Positions 1-10,097 of a stretch of DNA of 64,000 bases are shown here, piece by piece. The stretch is from assembly GCA_003279005.1 (NCBI GenBank), contig QCBY01000002.1, positions 105,208 through 169,207 on the forward strand, given 5' to 3'. The number at the start of each line of letters is the position of its first letter. The stretch's first letter is position 1. The stretch comes from Prochlorococcus sp. AG-347-J22 (GTDB lineage: Bacteria; Cyanobacteriota; Cyanobacteriia; PCC-6307; Cyanobiaceae). Both the position numbers and the translations under genes were made by a program. Below the pieces are notes generated by a model. That model was not told the origin of the DNA, did not search any database, and worked only from the letters and a program-made list of their open reading frames with translations.

Positions 1-428
1 AAGATTTGACAATAGGTTATAAGCCAGAGGAACATTTAATGCTTCTTTTTGAATCATTATGTAATTCTTCAAATTTTGAACCTTCAAAAATAAAGGATAT
101 TTCTAAGAAAACTCTTGAAAAATATAAAGAAAAATCTTTAGAAGAAATTTCTATTTTATTAAAAGAAAAAAGTGCTGAGAAACTATACTCCTCTAGAATA
201 TTGAATATAGGTATTTACCTCATAATCGGTAACGCTAATGATTTCAAAGAGTTAAAGGATTCTGAAAAAAATAAAGCTTTTGCTGGTATCATTAAAAATT
301 TAAATTTATCTGTTATTAAGGCAGAGAAAGATATTAGTATTTATAAAAGCACTATTAAGAAAATGGAGCAAGCTAGAGAACTTCTTCAAGAGTCAATAAT
401 TCAAAATAAGAAAAAAAAGGATAAATAA
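1..428 (+). CDS. thf1: Psb29/Thf1-like photosystem II biogenesis protein, C-terminal part (5' truncated by window edge)
   Basis: Frame is open to the window start (…D-L-T-I-G-Y-K-P-E-E-H); the GY(K/R)PEE motif is internal in Thf1. The listed TTG start at 6 is probably an artefact. Confidence 0.7.
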   Translation, partial: DLTIGYKPEEHLMLLFESLCNSSNFEPSKIKDISKKTLEKYKEKSLEEISILLKEKSAEKLYSSRILNIGIYLIIGNANDFKELKDSEKNKAFAGIIKNLNLSVIKAEKDISIYKSTIKKMEQARELLQESIIQNKKKKDK

Positions 429-582
429 TCTCTAAATCAAAATTTATTTATGGATCCTTTTCTTATCTTTCCAAGAAATGTAAGAAATATAAATTACAGC
501 AATTGTTATTAGAGTTAGTAAAGTAAAAGATGAAAAAATAATAAACTTGTTTAAATAATCTTCAAAGCCATATGATACAAAA

Positions 583-684
583 TCAAATATCAATAGAACC
601 ATCACCATTTCTGCCCCAAACTACCATGGCAATTGAAAAAGTAAAAATTGCTGCCAGGGCAGCCCATCCTAATTGAAAAATCAT
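583..684 (-). CDS. petN: Cytochrome b6-f complex subunit VIII (PetN)
   Basis: Manual minus-strand translation [33 protein letters not shown]; the [10 protein letters not shown] motif is diagnostic of PetN. Absent from the ORF track because of its length. Confidence 0.92.
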   Translation of the reverse strand: MIFQLGWAALAAIFTFSIAMVVWGRNGDGSIDI

Positions 685-811
685 CATAATTTAATTACTA
701 ATCTAAATATAACAGAACTTCTAAATTTTTTTTATTAATCAAGTAATATTCAAATAAAAATTGATTTCTCAGAAATACAATCTTATAAATATAATATAAA
801 TAAAGATTATT

Positions 812-1090
812 TTGGGCAGAGTTGTTTTAAACCATAGTACGCATATTGAGGGTTTAATACCAGTCCTTAAAAAACTAGCATTAAACAAAAGAATTAAAAT
901 TATAACTCCAGCGATAATATCAAGATCCAGAGGAAAATGCACGAACTTGGTAATTAGGATTTCCGTAAAAACAATCAATGGTTACAAAGCTATTGCTAGA
1001 AAAGGAAAAACAACCCAAGAAGTTTTTATTTCAACTGATTTAAGTAAAGATCAATTAAAAAATCTTTTAGATCATTGCAGTCAAAGTTAA
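812..1090 (+). CDS. DUF2103-like conserved cyanobacterial protein
   Basis: MGRVVLNHSTHIEGLIPVLKKLA... resembles the DUF2103 family. Confidence 0.65.
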   Translation: MGRVVLNHSTHIEGLIPVLKKLALNKRIKIITPAIISRSRGKCTNLVIRISVKTINGYKAIARKGKTTQEVFISTDLSKDQLKNLLDHCSQS

Positions 1091-1130
1091 TGTTGAAAAT
1101 ATTATTTCTGCTTTTATAAGGTATAGAATA

Positions 1131-1337
1131 ATGAAATTTTTTTTCAATTCGCTTTTATATTTACTAGTTTTATTTTCATTTGAAAATAGTGCTTATTCAC
1201 TATCTGATAAGCAAATAAAAGAAATATGTGAAAAAAAACCTAGAAAATTATCCTGTGTTAAAAATTTACAAATCAAAAAATTAAATTTAATTCAAGGAAA
1301 TCGCATTGAAATACCTGTAATTCCATTCAAAAAATAA
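1131..1337 (+). CDS. Small hypothetical exported protein
   Basis: Hydrophobic N-terminus resembling a signal peptide; complete ORF. Confidence 0.5.
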   Translation: MKFFFNSLLYLLVLFSFENSAYSLSDKQIKEICEKKPRKLSCVKNLQIKKLNLIQGNRIEIPVIPFKK

Positions 1338-1344
1338 ATATATT

Positions 1345-1614
1345 TCAAATTTCAAATTCCGACTCAAATTGAGAAAAAGCTTTATTGTAATCAGTAATTA
1401 AATTTTCAGAATTATCATTAAAGCCCACTAACTCATAGTCATTTTTTAATTTATCGTATGTATGAACAACCTCGTTAAACGCGCTCATATATTCTTTTTG
1501 AATATCCTCATCGTCAATGTCATAAATCTTAGCCAATACTAATTCTACATTTTTTTTTGATGAATATATTTCCTTCTCAAAATCTTTATTTAACTTTCTC
1601 CTTTTTTTAGGCAT
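1345..1614 (-). CDS. Hypothetical protein
   Basis: Complete 89-aa ORF, convergent with the preceding gene. Confidence 0.55.
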   Translation of the reverse strand: MPKKRRKLNKDFEKEIYSSKKNVELVLAKIYDIDDEDIQKEYMSAFNEVVHTYDKLKNDYELVGFNDNSENLITDYNKAFSQFESEFEI

Positions 1615-1749
1615 TATGTAATTACATATTTATATTATCAACTTACAATACTCAAAATTATGAATAAATTAAATTAAAAATTAAAAAATAAAAATATAGT
1701 TTTCAAATCAAAATAAAAACAGTATATTCCAAATAAGATTTCTGATAAT

Positions 1750-2187
1750 ATGGAGAAAAAAGAATCAAGAAAGGCTCAAGATATAAAAAATCCAACCTTT
1801 GAGACTAAAAATTTAAAAGCTTCTAGCAATTCAAATAATAAAAGAGATAAATCTCTTCCTTGGTGGGTGGAATTATTATTTGTTCAAATTGGTTTGCCAG
1901 ATAAATGGCTAATTAAAGTTTTAAAGACAAAGAAAAAAAGTAAAGAGTTAATTAAAAATGAAAAAAGAATAGTAGTTATTTTTTTATTTGTTTTAGGAGG
2001 GCTTATCTATTTTTATCCAGTAGTAAAATACTCTAAAAGTAAATTAGATTGTGAGACTATTGCTAAAAGCTATATTTTAGAGAATAAAAATTTAAAAAAA
2101 ATTAATGCGCAACAGTTGAGAATGTTATCTATTAATTTTTGTAATGGAGGTGATGAGATAAAACAAATTAAAAATCTGAAAGATTGA
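1750..2187 (+). CDS. Hypothetical protein with one TM segment
   Basis: 145-aa ORF; IVVIFLFVLGGLIYFYPVV transmembrane segment. Confidence 0.6.
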   Translation: MEKKESRKAQDIKNPTFETKNLKASSNSNNKRDKSLPWWVELLFVQIGLPDKWLIKVLKTKKKSKELIKNEKRIVVIFLFVLGGLIYFYPVVKYSKSKLDCETIAKSYILENKNLKKINAQQLRMLSINFCNGGDEIKQIKNLKD

Positions 2188-2270
2188 TCTAAGTTTTAAG
2201 CCCAAATTAATTTCCTGAAACTAGAATAATTTATAATTTAAAAATTGATTTAAACTCAATTATTTATTTG

Positions 2271-2447
2271 ATGACTAATTTGAACCACAAAAAAGAAAAT
2301 GTAAAAATGCATTTAAGAGATTTAAGATTAGATTTAAAAAAAATGCATCTTGCTGTTACTGAAGAGTTATTACTTCCACAAGCTGATGAAGTTAAAACTC
2401 TAATCCAAAAAATGGATCAATTGTTAAAAGCAATAGAATCAAAATAA
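2271..2447 (+). CDS. Small hypothetical protein, possible paralogue of 3721..3927
   Basis: Manual translation MTNLNHKKENVKMHLRDLRLDLKKMHLAVTEELLLPQADEVKTLIQKMDQLLKAIESK*. Confidence 0.6.
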   Translation: MTNLNHKKENVKMHLRDLRLDLKKMHLAVTEELLLPQADEVKTLIQKMDQLLKAIESK

Positions 2448-2496
2448 ACTATAATTCAATTTAACTGCAAAAGAATTTCCAAAGAATTTAAATTAA

Positions 2497-2847
2497 ATGA
2501 AAAATTTTATAAAACTTACCCAATTATTATTTTTTATTGTATTTTTAACATCCTGTAAAACATCAGTTAATAAAGAGGAATTAATTATAAATTCGGAAGA
2601 TCAGAAAAGTGATCAAATAAATACAGCAAAGAGCAAAATGGAATTAAAATATTCTTGCGGAGAAGATGGGGTCTCAGAGTTTCTCAGTGATGGATGGATT
2701 ATTGTTGAGGAATATTCAGAAGAAAAAATATGTACCTGGAAATCTTTTCCAGCTACTAAAAATTGCGATATGGAAAAGGACAAAGGTTGTAAGATAACTA
2801 TTCCTGATAAAATAGGTGAAGAAAAAACTTATTTATTAGAAAAATAG
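2497..2847 (+). CDS. Putative lipoprotein
   Basis: Signal peptide plus lipobox FLTSC. Confidence 0.65.
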   Translation: MKNFIKLTQLLFFIVFLTSCKTSVNKEELIINSEDQKSDQINTAKSKMELKYSCGEDGVSEFLSDGWIIVEEYSEEKICTWKSFPATKNCDMEKDKGCKITIPDKIGEEKTYLLEK

Positions 2848-2856
2848 TAAATATTA

Positions 2857-2985
2857 ATGCCTAATAATCAAGAGTATTTAATGGAATTAATACTTAAGAA
2901 ATTAAAAAATAACAAATCAAGAAAACTAAATTTAAAAAAGGAAGAATTTACTAAATTTATTAAATTCCTTATAAATAATAATTAA
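2857..2985 (+). CDS. Small hypothetical protein (42 aa)
   Basis: Manual translation MPNNQEYLMELILKKLKNNKSRKLNLKKEEFTKFIKFLINNN*. Confidence 0.4.
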   Translation: MPNNQEYLMELILKKLKNNKSRKLNLKKEEFTKFIKFLINNN

Positions 2986-3059
2986 AAGTGAATAATTACA
3001 AATCGAAATAGTTAAACATCAAAGAAAACTAATACTATTTAAATAGTTATTAAAAATAA

Positions 3060-3155
3060 ATGTTCAATTTCTCAAGTTTAACTATATTACTTATATTTAT
3101 TTTTGTTCTAAGTATATACTTTTTATTTAGAGTTACTACTAAATCAAAAGATTAA
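3060..3155 (+). CDS. Small single-TM protein (31 aa)
   Basis: Manual translation MFNFSSLTILLIFIFVLSIYFLFRVTTKSKD*. Confidence 0.35.
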   Translation: MFNFSSLTILLIFIFVLSIYFLFRVTTKSKD

Positions 3156-3178
3156 ATCAATTTTTTTTCATTTAATTT

Positions 3179-3361
3179 TTAAATAATTGGATCTTCTCTG
3201 AGTAATAAAACAGATTGATAATCAAAATCTTCTTTTATCCATTCTTTATATTCATCCAAAATGCATTTTTGATCATTTTGATCTAATAAATTAATTCTTT
3301 TCTTAGCATTATCAATTGCCATATTTATACAGAATTTATAATCATTAAAATTTTCATTCAT
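3179..3361 (-). CDS. Hypothetical protein
   Basis: 60-aa complete ORF. Confidence 0.45.
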   Translation of the reverse strand: MNENFNDYKFCINMAIDNAKKRINLLDQNDQKCILDEYKEWIKEDFDYQSVLLLREDPII

Positions 3362-3507
3362 AGAACATTGTTAATTATCTAAATGTTAATAAAATATCTT
3401 CAATTTTTTGTATTACAAATAACATTAATAAAGATCCATTCCATAAGAGTATCAAGCAATACTGAATTAATTCAGTTATATTTAGGATAATTGGTTAATT
3501 TAGAACT

Positions 3508-3693
3508 ATGCCATACGAAGCCGGAAGTAAAGAATGTAGACATTTGATAGAAGCTAAAGATAGTCTTTTATTAGCGATGGAATCATTAAGTAACATCAAT
3601 TCCACAGAAGTTTTACAAATACAAATAAGAGAAATTTATAATACCCTCGAGGTTATGCATGATAAGCGAAAAAAAATTGAATTTAGTTCTTAA
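3508..3693 (+). CDS. Hypothetical protein
   Basis: 61-aa ORF, soluble helical composition. Confidence 0.55.
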   Translation: MPYEAGSKECRHLIEAKDSLLLAMESLSNINSTEVLQIQIREIYNTLEVMHDKRKKIEFSS

Positions 3694-3720
3694 TTAATAA
3701 TCAAAAATAACTCAAAAAAG

Positions 3721-3927
3721 TTAAAAATTTTCAAATTCATTTTTAATCTTTTTTTTCCGTTTATCAGACAACAATTCATAAAGAGCATCTAATTGTGCAT
3801 GAACTTCTTTTGCTTCATTTATATCAGGTAACAAATCATCCTTTATAAGCATTTGATACATCTCTCTTAGTTCTAGCCTTATATATCTGAGGTGTGAACT
3901 CACTTCCTCTCTCTTAGATGCACTCAT
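3721..3927 (-). CDS. Small hypothetical protein, possible paralogue of 2271..2447
   Basis: Shares HLR..RL.L..M......LLP...E pattern with 2271..2447. Confidence 0.6.
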   Translation of the reverse strand: MSASKREEVSSHLRYIRLELREMYQMLIKDDLLPDINEAKEVHAQLDALYELLSDKRKKKIKNEFENF

Positions 3928-4058
3928 AAAAGCTCTTTATCTTTTAATTATACAATATTGCGTTAAAGAGAATTCCTATGGAACAATCTAAAAAAATATC
4001 TATTGAATAAGGAATCATTTATTAAATATTTTTAGTATTTTGCTATAATATAAATTAT

Positions 4059-4235
4059 ATGAAGAAAAAATTATCAAAAAAGAATTCCAAAATATTAATA
4101 AAAAAAGAGAAGAATGAGTTAGGTCAAACAAAAAATTCAGCCAAATTAATTTTATTTATATTTGGAGTTGGACCAATAATTGGAATAATAATTTTCTTAT
4201 ATAGTAAAGGATTTTTTAATTCCCCAAATATTTAG
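4059..4235 (+). CDS. Small membrane protein (58 aa)
   Basis: Manual translation MKKKLSKKNSKILIKKEKNELGQTKNSAKLILFIFGVGPIIGIIIFLYSKGFFNSPNI*. Confidence 0.5.
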   Translation: MKKKLSKKNSKILIKKEKNELGQTKNSAKLILFIFGVGPIIGIIIFLYSKGFFNSPNI

Positions 4236-4299
4236 TTTGAAAATAAAATTCTCAAATTAAAGAAATTAATAATTAAGCAAAATTTATAGCAACCAAGAA

Positions 4300-4503
4300 T
4301 TAAACAAACTTTTTGAGTGTGTATATTCTGAATTTAGCAATATTTCTGGCATTATTTGGATTTGAAATGACAAATGGGTGATCAGATAAAATTTCAATTA
4401 TCTTATCAATTTTATGGGTTATATCTTTACAATTAAATTTTTGCCATTCCTCATCAAAAGATATAGCAAAACTGTCTGCGTTATTATAAGTTTTATCTTT
4501 CAT
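4300..4503 (-). CDS. Hypothetical protein
   Basis: 67-aa ORF. Confidence 0.45.
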   Translation of the reverse strand: MKDKTYNNADSFAISFDEEWQKFNCKDITHKIDKIIEILSDHPFVISNPNNARNIAKFRIYTLKKFV

Positions 4504-4729
4504 AATAAATTGAAATTTAAAAGTTAAATTATCTTCATTGTTTACTCTAAAGGGAATTGATAATCATAAAAATAGATTTGAGTAGAAATTATCAAGAAGA
4601 TAATTTTGGAAAGAACTTTCTTAAAAGGTACTTGTAATACCATACCAAATTATGAATAATTAAGATCCCTTTAAATATTTGAACTCAATTTGACAGAAAT
4701 GTTACAATACTGACAAGTTAATAATTAAA

Positions 4730-5095
4730 ATGGAAAAACCAGTAAAGAGAATAGGATATTTACCTAGGAAAAGAGTTCTGGAAATTATAGACCAAATATC
4801 CAAGAGTGAATCTATAAGTAGGTCAAAAGTAGTTGGGATATTAGTGGAAGAAGCATTAGATGCTAGAGGTATAGCAAATTTTGGATATAGCAATTTGAGC
4901 AAGCCCAAATCGTTTATTTCTGAAAATCATATAGAAAATAAATCCATTAAAAATATTTCTGATTCAGAGGACGAATTTGTTGATGATAGCGGATATACAA
5001 TCTCATCTCACAAAACATTAGATAGATCTATATCAACTGCAGATATTGAATTGGCTAATAAAATTAATATTTTAAAAGAATCAGGTTTAATATAA
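4730..5095 (+). CDS. Hypothetical protein, ribbon-helix-helix-like N-terminal region
   Basis: RIGYLPRKRVLEIIDQISKSESISRSKVVGILVEEALDARG pattern. Confidence 0.6.
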   Translation: MEKPVKRIGYLPRKRVLEIIDQISKSESISRSKVVGILVEEALDARGIANFGYSNLSKPKSFISENHIENKSIKNISDSEDEFVDDSGYTISSHKTLDRSISTADIELANKINILKESGLI

Positions 5096-5237
5096 AAAAG
5101 ACGATAATTTATATCTTTCATAAGACATTAATGCACAATTTTCAATCTATTATTATTGTGTAGCCATAATTATTATTCATTATAAAATTATTTGAATATT
5201 ATTTAATATTCGAGTAAAAAATCTTTATTAATAAAAA

Positions 5238-6548
5238 ATGAAAGATATAAAATGTCCATCTTGTGGGAAAACCTTCAGAATTGATCCAAGTAGCTTTGAA
5301 GAAATACTTCTTCAAATAAAAGACGAGGAATTTAACAAACAAATAGAGCAGCGACTTCAACTCGCTGAAGAAGATAAGAAGAAAGGGATAGAAATTGCCA
5401 AACAAGAATTAAAAATACAGTTAATGGAGGATAGGCAGAAAAAAGATGCGAAAATTCAAGACCTGGAGTCAAAGTTGAATATCGCTGAAGAAAAAAAATC
5501 GAATGCATTAAATGAGCTAAATAATAAAGCTTCTAATAAAATTAATTTGTTAAATAATGAAATTGACAAATTGAAGAAGGACATAGAAAGACAATCAATA
5601 ATTAGTGATTTATCATTAAAGAATAAAGTAAGTGAAGCTGTAAATAATTTAGAAAAAGAAAAAACTTCCTTAATAAATTCTATTGAAAAAATGAAATTAG
5701 AACAAACTTTAAATGAGAAAGTAATTGAAGAAAAATTCAAGAACAAAATTACTGAAAGGGATTTAACAATTCAAGAATTAAGAGATATGAAAGCGAAACT
5801 ATCTACAAAAATGGTTGGGGAAACTTTAGAAATACATTGTGAAACTCAATTTAATCTTAATAGAGCAACCTCTTTTAAAAATTCATATTTTGAAAAAGAT
5901 AATGATGCAAGTTCAGGAAGCAAAGGTGATTATATTTTTAGAGAACTTGATGATAATAAAATTGAGATCGTATCAATTATGTTCGAAATGAAAAATGAAA
6001 TTGAAGGTGGATACCATAAACGTAAGAACGAAGAATTTTTTAGACAATTAGATAAAGATAGAACTCAGAAATCATGCGAATATGCTGTATTGGTTTCATT
6101 ATTAGAACCAGAAAGTGAATTATATAACTCTGGGATAGTTGATGTATCTTATAAATATCCAAAAATGTTTGTAATAAGGCCGCAATTCTTCCTACCAATT
6201 ATTTCTCTTCTAAGGAATGCCTCTTTAGAAGCTTTAAAATATAAATCACAAATAGATTTAATGAAGCGAGAAAATTATGACATAACAAATTTTGAAAGTA
6301 CTCTTGATCAATTCAAAAATGCAGTTGGTAAAAATGTATCTTTGGCCCAGGACAGATTTAATGAAGCAATTTCGGAGATTGAAAAATCTATAAGTCATTT
6401 ACAAAAAACAAAAGAGGCTTTGCTGAAATCAAAAAAACATCTTTTATCTGCTGATAGTAAATCGCAAGATTTAACAGTTAAAAAATTAATTAAAAATAAT
6501 CCAACAATGAAAAAGAAATTTAATGAATTGAGAAGTTTAGGAGAATAA
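5238..6548 (+). CDS. DUF2130 domain-containing protein
   Basis: N-terminal CPSCGKTF, central coiled coil, C-terminal DUF2130-type core. Confidence 0.85.
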   Translation: MKDIKCPSCGKTFRIDPSSFEEILLQIKDEEFNKQIEQRLQLAEEDKKKGIEIAKQELKIQLMEDRQKKDAKIQDLESKLNIAEEKKSNALNELNNKASNKINLLNNEIDKLKKDIERQSIISDLSLKNKVSEAVNNLEKEKTSLINSIEKMKLEQTLNEKVIEEKFKNKITERDLTIQELRDMKAKLSTKMVGETLEIHCETQFNLNRATSFKNSYFEKDNDASSGSKGDYIFRELDDNKIEIVSIMFEMKNEIEGGYHKRKNEEFFRQLDKDRTQKSCEYAVLVSLLEPESELYNSGIVDVSYKYPKMFVIRPQFFLPIISLLRNASLEALKYKSQIDLMKRENYDITNFESTLDQFKNAVGKNVSLAQDRFNEAISEIEKSISHLQKTKEALLKSKKHLLSADSKSQDLTVKKLIKNNPTMKKKFNELRSLGE

Positions 6549-6647
6549 TAAATTAATTTCGACTAGAGAAACATCATAAAAATTTCATTTTTATTAATTT
6601 ATTTACTAATCGAGATATAATGATAAAAATTATTATTTGAAAAAATA

Positions 6648-6935
6648 ATGGCTAATAACACTCCTATTTATAGTATTGCAAAGGAACTTGATATTGATAG
6701 TAATAGAATTATTTTAGCTTGCAAATCTATTGGTATACCTGCAAAAGGAGCAACAAAAAGATTAAATCAGGAAGAGTTAGAAAAAGTTAAAAATTACTTT
6801 GAAACTGGTAAAAACGTCTCTGAAGAAATAGTTGAGATAAACAAAAAGGTTACAAAAACAAAGAAGAAAAACTCTGAAGTAAAAAAAGACGCAAAAACAA
6901 ACTATTTCCCAAATAGACTTATTGGCAAATCTTAA
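6648..6935 (+). CDS. Standalone IF2_N-like domain protein
   Basis: IYSIAKELDIDSNRIILACKSIGIPAKGATKRLNQEELEKVKNYF resembles the translation initiation factor IF-2 N-terminal domain; no GTPase domain follows. Confidence 0.75.
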   Translation: MANNTPIYSIAKELDIDSNRIILACKSIGIPAKGATKRLNQEELEKVKNYFETGKNVSEEIVEINKKVTKTKKKNSEVKKDAKTNYFPNRLIGKS

Positions 6936-7018
6936 ATAAAACAAATTTTTTCTTATTTCAAATTTGGAAAGCCACAGAAGAAATAACTAGTAAATTATTA
7001 TAAGTAAAAATACTTAAA

Positions 7019-7432
7019 ATGAAAATCACTGAGGCATTAAAAACTCTTGAAAATGCTTGGTCAAGAGAGGATGTTCTAATAAAAATTAAAAAAGGAGAAG
7101 AATCCGAAAAAATAATAAATGATTTCTTGAATACAAATAAACAAGAAATAGAGACACTCACTAATTTTATTAATCTAGAAGATAAAATTCTCCTAGGTGA
7201 GATAGAAAATCTATCAAAAATTGAATCAAAACTTATAAATAAAATTAAAAACTATAATTTTACTAAAAATGATTCTTCAATAAAAGAAAAAGTTCAAGAA
7301 TCCTTTCTAAAACATGAACCAAAAAACTTATTTAATTTAGGTTTGTTCATGATGAAATGGAGTAATAAATTTGTATTTATTTCTCTTTTAGTTATATCAG
7401 CAATAGCTTTAACTAAACAGGCATGGATATAA
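7019..7432 (+). CDS. Hypothetical protein with C-terminal TM
   Basis: 137-aa ORF; FVFISLLVISAIAL segment. Confidence 0.6.
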   Translation: MKITEALKTLENAWSREDVLIKIKKGEESEKIINDFLNTNKQEIETLTNFINLEDKILLGEIENLSKIESKLINKIKNYNFTKNDSSIKEKVQESFLKHEPKNLFNLGLFMMKWSNKFVFISLLVISAIALTKQAWI

Positions 7433-7467
7433 TTAGCTAAATTATAATCAATTAATTTTTTGATTTT

Positions 7468-8454
7468 TTGATTCAAAAAAGTACTGATTTAATAAAATAT
7501 AGTGACCAAGGTTTGTATTGCGAACTCACAGATACTTGGATAGATCCACATAAACCAGTAAAAAGAGCTCTTATTACACATGCTCACATGGATCATTTTA
7601 CTTTTGGATGTAATGAATATATTTCCACACCTGAAACCTCTTTAATTATAAAAGAAAGAATAGGTAGTAATATAAATATTAAAACTTACGATTATGGAAA
7701 AGAATTTAAAATTAATGGTATCAAACTTTCTTTCCATCCTTCTGGACATATACTTGGTTCTAGTCAAATAAAATTTAATTTTGGAGGTGAGATCTGGTTA
7801 ATAACAGGAGATTTTAAACGTCAAATAGATGAAACTTGCCAAGAATTTGAAAAAGTAAAAACTGATTATCTTATAAGTGAATCAACTTTTGGTTTGCCTA
7901 TATTTAAATGGGAAGAAACTCAAAAAATTGCTATTGATATTTCAAAATGGGTAAATTTATCCCCTGATAGAACTTCTATACTATTTTGTTATTCCCTTGG
8001 GAAAGCTCAAAGATTATTAAATGAAATTAATAAAACAAATTTTAAAAATAAAATTTATACTCACACTAGTATTAATAAGATGAATAACTGTTATAAGAAA
8101 TTAGGAATTGATATTTTTGAAACAAATAAATTTGATAAAACACAAAATATCAATAAATTCAAAGGGAATCTAATTTTACTTCCACCATCATTGAACAGAG
8201 GATCTTTTCTTAAAAAATTTAAAAATATCCAAACTGGTTTTGCAAGTGGATGGATGTCAATAAGAGCCCTCAGAAAAAGATCTGGCTATGATAAAGGATT
8301 TGCTATTTCAGACCATGCAGATTGGGAGGCTATTTTAAAAACATTAAATGAAACAGAAGCTAAAAATGTTTTTTTCCATCATGGAGATAGTGAAGCCTTA
8401 ATTAGATATTTAAATGAAAAAAACTCAATAAATGTTCTTAAATTTGCACCTTAG
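7468..8454 (+). CDS. Ligase-associated DNA exonuclease (metallo-beta-lactamase fold)
   Basis: THAHMDH, SGHILGS, DHADW motifs; start of a tightly packed operon; TTG start. Confidence 0.88.
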   Translation: MIQKSTDLIKYSDQGLYCELTDTWIDPHKPVKRALITHAHMDHFTFGCNEYISTPETSLIIKERIGSNINIKTYDYGKEFKINGIKLSFHPSGHILGSSQIKFNFGGEIWLITGDFKRQIDETCQEFEKVKTDYLISESTFGLPIFKWEETQKIAIDISKWVNLSPDRTSILFCYSLGKAQRLLNEINKTNFKNKIYTHTSINKMNNCYKKLGIDIFETNKFDKTQNINKFKGNLILLPPSLNRGSFLKKFKNIQTGFASGWMSIRALRKRSGYDKGFAISDHADWEAILKTLNETEAKNVFFHHGDSEALIRYLNEKNSINVLKFAP

Positions 8455-8456
8455 AA

Positions 8457-10097
8457 ATGAGCCTAAATAAGTTTTCAGAATTATTTCTAAATTTAGATTC
8501 AAATAATAGTACAAAAAAGAAAATTGAAATTTTAAAAAATTATTTTTCTACAAATGATGATTTAGAAAATTCTTGGTCAATATATTTGCTTACTGGGAAA
8601 AAGAATAAAAGATTTATTAGTGGGCGATACCTTAAAAGTTTTTTTTCAGATATTTATGAATTTCCTTTATGGTTAATTGATACTTGTTACTTAAGAGTTG
8701 GAGATTCAGCTGAAGTGATAACTTTATTATTAAAGAGTAAAAATATTGGGAAAAATAAATTTACTCAAGATATTTCTTTAGATGAATTATTAAATAAAAT
8801 TTTGCCCGAATTAGCGGTTCTTAAAGAAGATGAAAAGAAATTGAGGGTCAAAGAAATCTGGACGAAATTACCAAAAGAAAATTTACTAATTTTTAATAAA
8901 ATTTTAACTGGTACATTTAGAGTTGGAGTATCAATTGGTTTAATAACAAAATCTATCGCGAATCTTATAAATTTAGATGAGGCAATAATTTCCCATAGAT
9001 TAATGGGTGATTTTAAGCCCTCAGAAGATTCATATAAATTTTTAATAAATAATAAAGTAGATTTAGAAGAATTAAATTACAAACCATATCCTTTTCTTCT
9101 TGCAAATACATTTGAAAAAAAAATTACAGAAGAATCAATAAATAGTTTTCAATATGAATGGAAATGGGATGGCATAAGAATTCAATTAATAAAAAGATTA
9201 GGTAAAGTTTCAATATGGACTAGAGGTCAAGATTTAATTAATAGATCATTCCCAGAATTAGTTGAGAATACTTTATTTATTAAAGATGACTTTGTAATAG
9301 ACGGTGAATTATTAGTTTGGAATTTTGCAGAGGAACTTCCTATGAATTTCTCTTTTCTTCAAAAAAGAATTAATAGAAAATCTCCCTCAAAATCAATACA
9401 AAATAAAATACCAATTATTTTTATTGCCTATGATCTTTTAGAATTAAATGGTGTGGATAAAAGAGAATTAAATTTAGAAAATCGAAGAATTAACTTAGAA
9501 AAGAATTTTCATAAATGGATAAATGAAAGTGAAAAAGATATATCTATTATTTTTAAAATTAGTAATTTATTATTTCCAAAAAATTGGGAAGAGGTTGAAA
9601 ACTTAAAAAATAAATCTAGAGAAAACGCTACAGAGGGCTTAGTTATAAAAAATAAAAATTCTACATATGCTTTAGGTCGAAAAAAAGGTATTTGGTGGAA
9701 GTATAAAGTTGATCCAATGCAACTTGATGCCGTTCTTATATATGCCAAAGGAGGAAGCGGTAAAAGAGCTGGTTTATATACTGACTATAGTTTTGCTTTA
9801 TGGAAAGATGGACAATTAATAAAATTTGCAAGTGCCTATTCTGGTTTAAATAACCAAGAGATTAAAGAGCTTGATAAATGGATTAGAAAAAATACAATTG
9901 AAAAATTTGGTCCTGTAAGGTCAGTAAAGCCAGAAATGGTTTTCGAAATATCTTTTGAAAATATACAAGTTTCAAATCGCCATAAAGCAGGAATTTCAGT
10001 AAGATTTCCAAGAATAACAAAATGGAGAAAAGACAAAAATATTAAAGATGCTGATACTTTAGAAAATGCTCAAAAATTAATGTTAAATAAATTATGA
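8457..10097 (+). CDS. ATP-dependent DNA ligase
   Basis: YEWKWDGIRIQLI active-site lysine motif, DGELLVW, EGLVIKN, WWKYKVDP. Confidence 0.92.
   Translation: MSLNKFSELFLNLDSNNSTKKKIEILKNYFSTNDDLENSWSIYLLTGKKNKRFISGRYLKSFFSDIYEFPLWLIDTCYLRVGDSAEVITLLLKSKNIGKNKFTQDISLDELLNKILPELAVLKEDEKKLRVKEIWTKLPKENLLIFNKILTGTFRVGVSIGLITKSIANLINLDEAIISHRLMGDFKPSEDSYKFLINNKVDLEELNYKPYPFLLANTFEKKITEESINSFQYEWKWDGIRIQLIKRLGKVSIWTRGQDLINRSFPELVENTLFIKDDFVIDGELLVWNFAEELPMNFSFLQKRINRKSPSKSIQNKIPIIFIAYDLLELNGVDKRELNLENRRINLEKNFHKWINESEKDISIIFKISNLLFPKNWEEVENLKNKSRENATEGLVIKNKNSTYALGRKKGIWWKYKVDPMQLDAVLIYAKGGSGKRAGLYTDYSFALWKDGQLIKFASAYSGLNNQEIKELDKWIRKNTIEKFGPVRSVKPEMVFEISFENIQVSNRHKAGISVRFPRITKWRKDKNIKDADTLENAQKLMLNKL

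Noticed and set aside
769-978. Minus-strand ORF 69 aa
   Set aside because: Antisense to the DUF2103-like gene with no recognisable features.
4702-4908. Minus-strand ORF 68 aa
   Set aside because: Antisense shadow of 4730..5095.
5199-5746. Minus-strand ORFs inside the DUF2130 gene
   Set aside because: Hydrophobic low-complexity translations of the antisense of a Lys/Glu-rich coding region.
6958-7476. Minus-strand ORFs 6958..7161 and 7294..7476
   Set aside because: Antisense to 7019..7432; no support.
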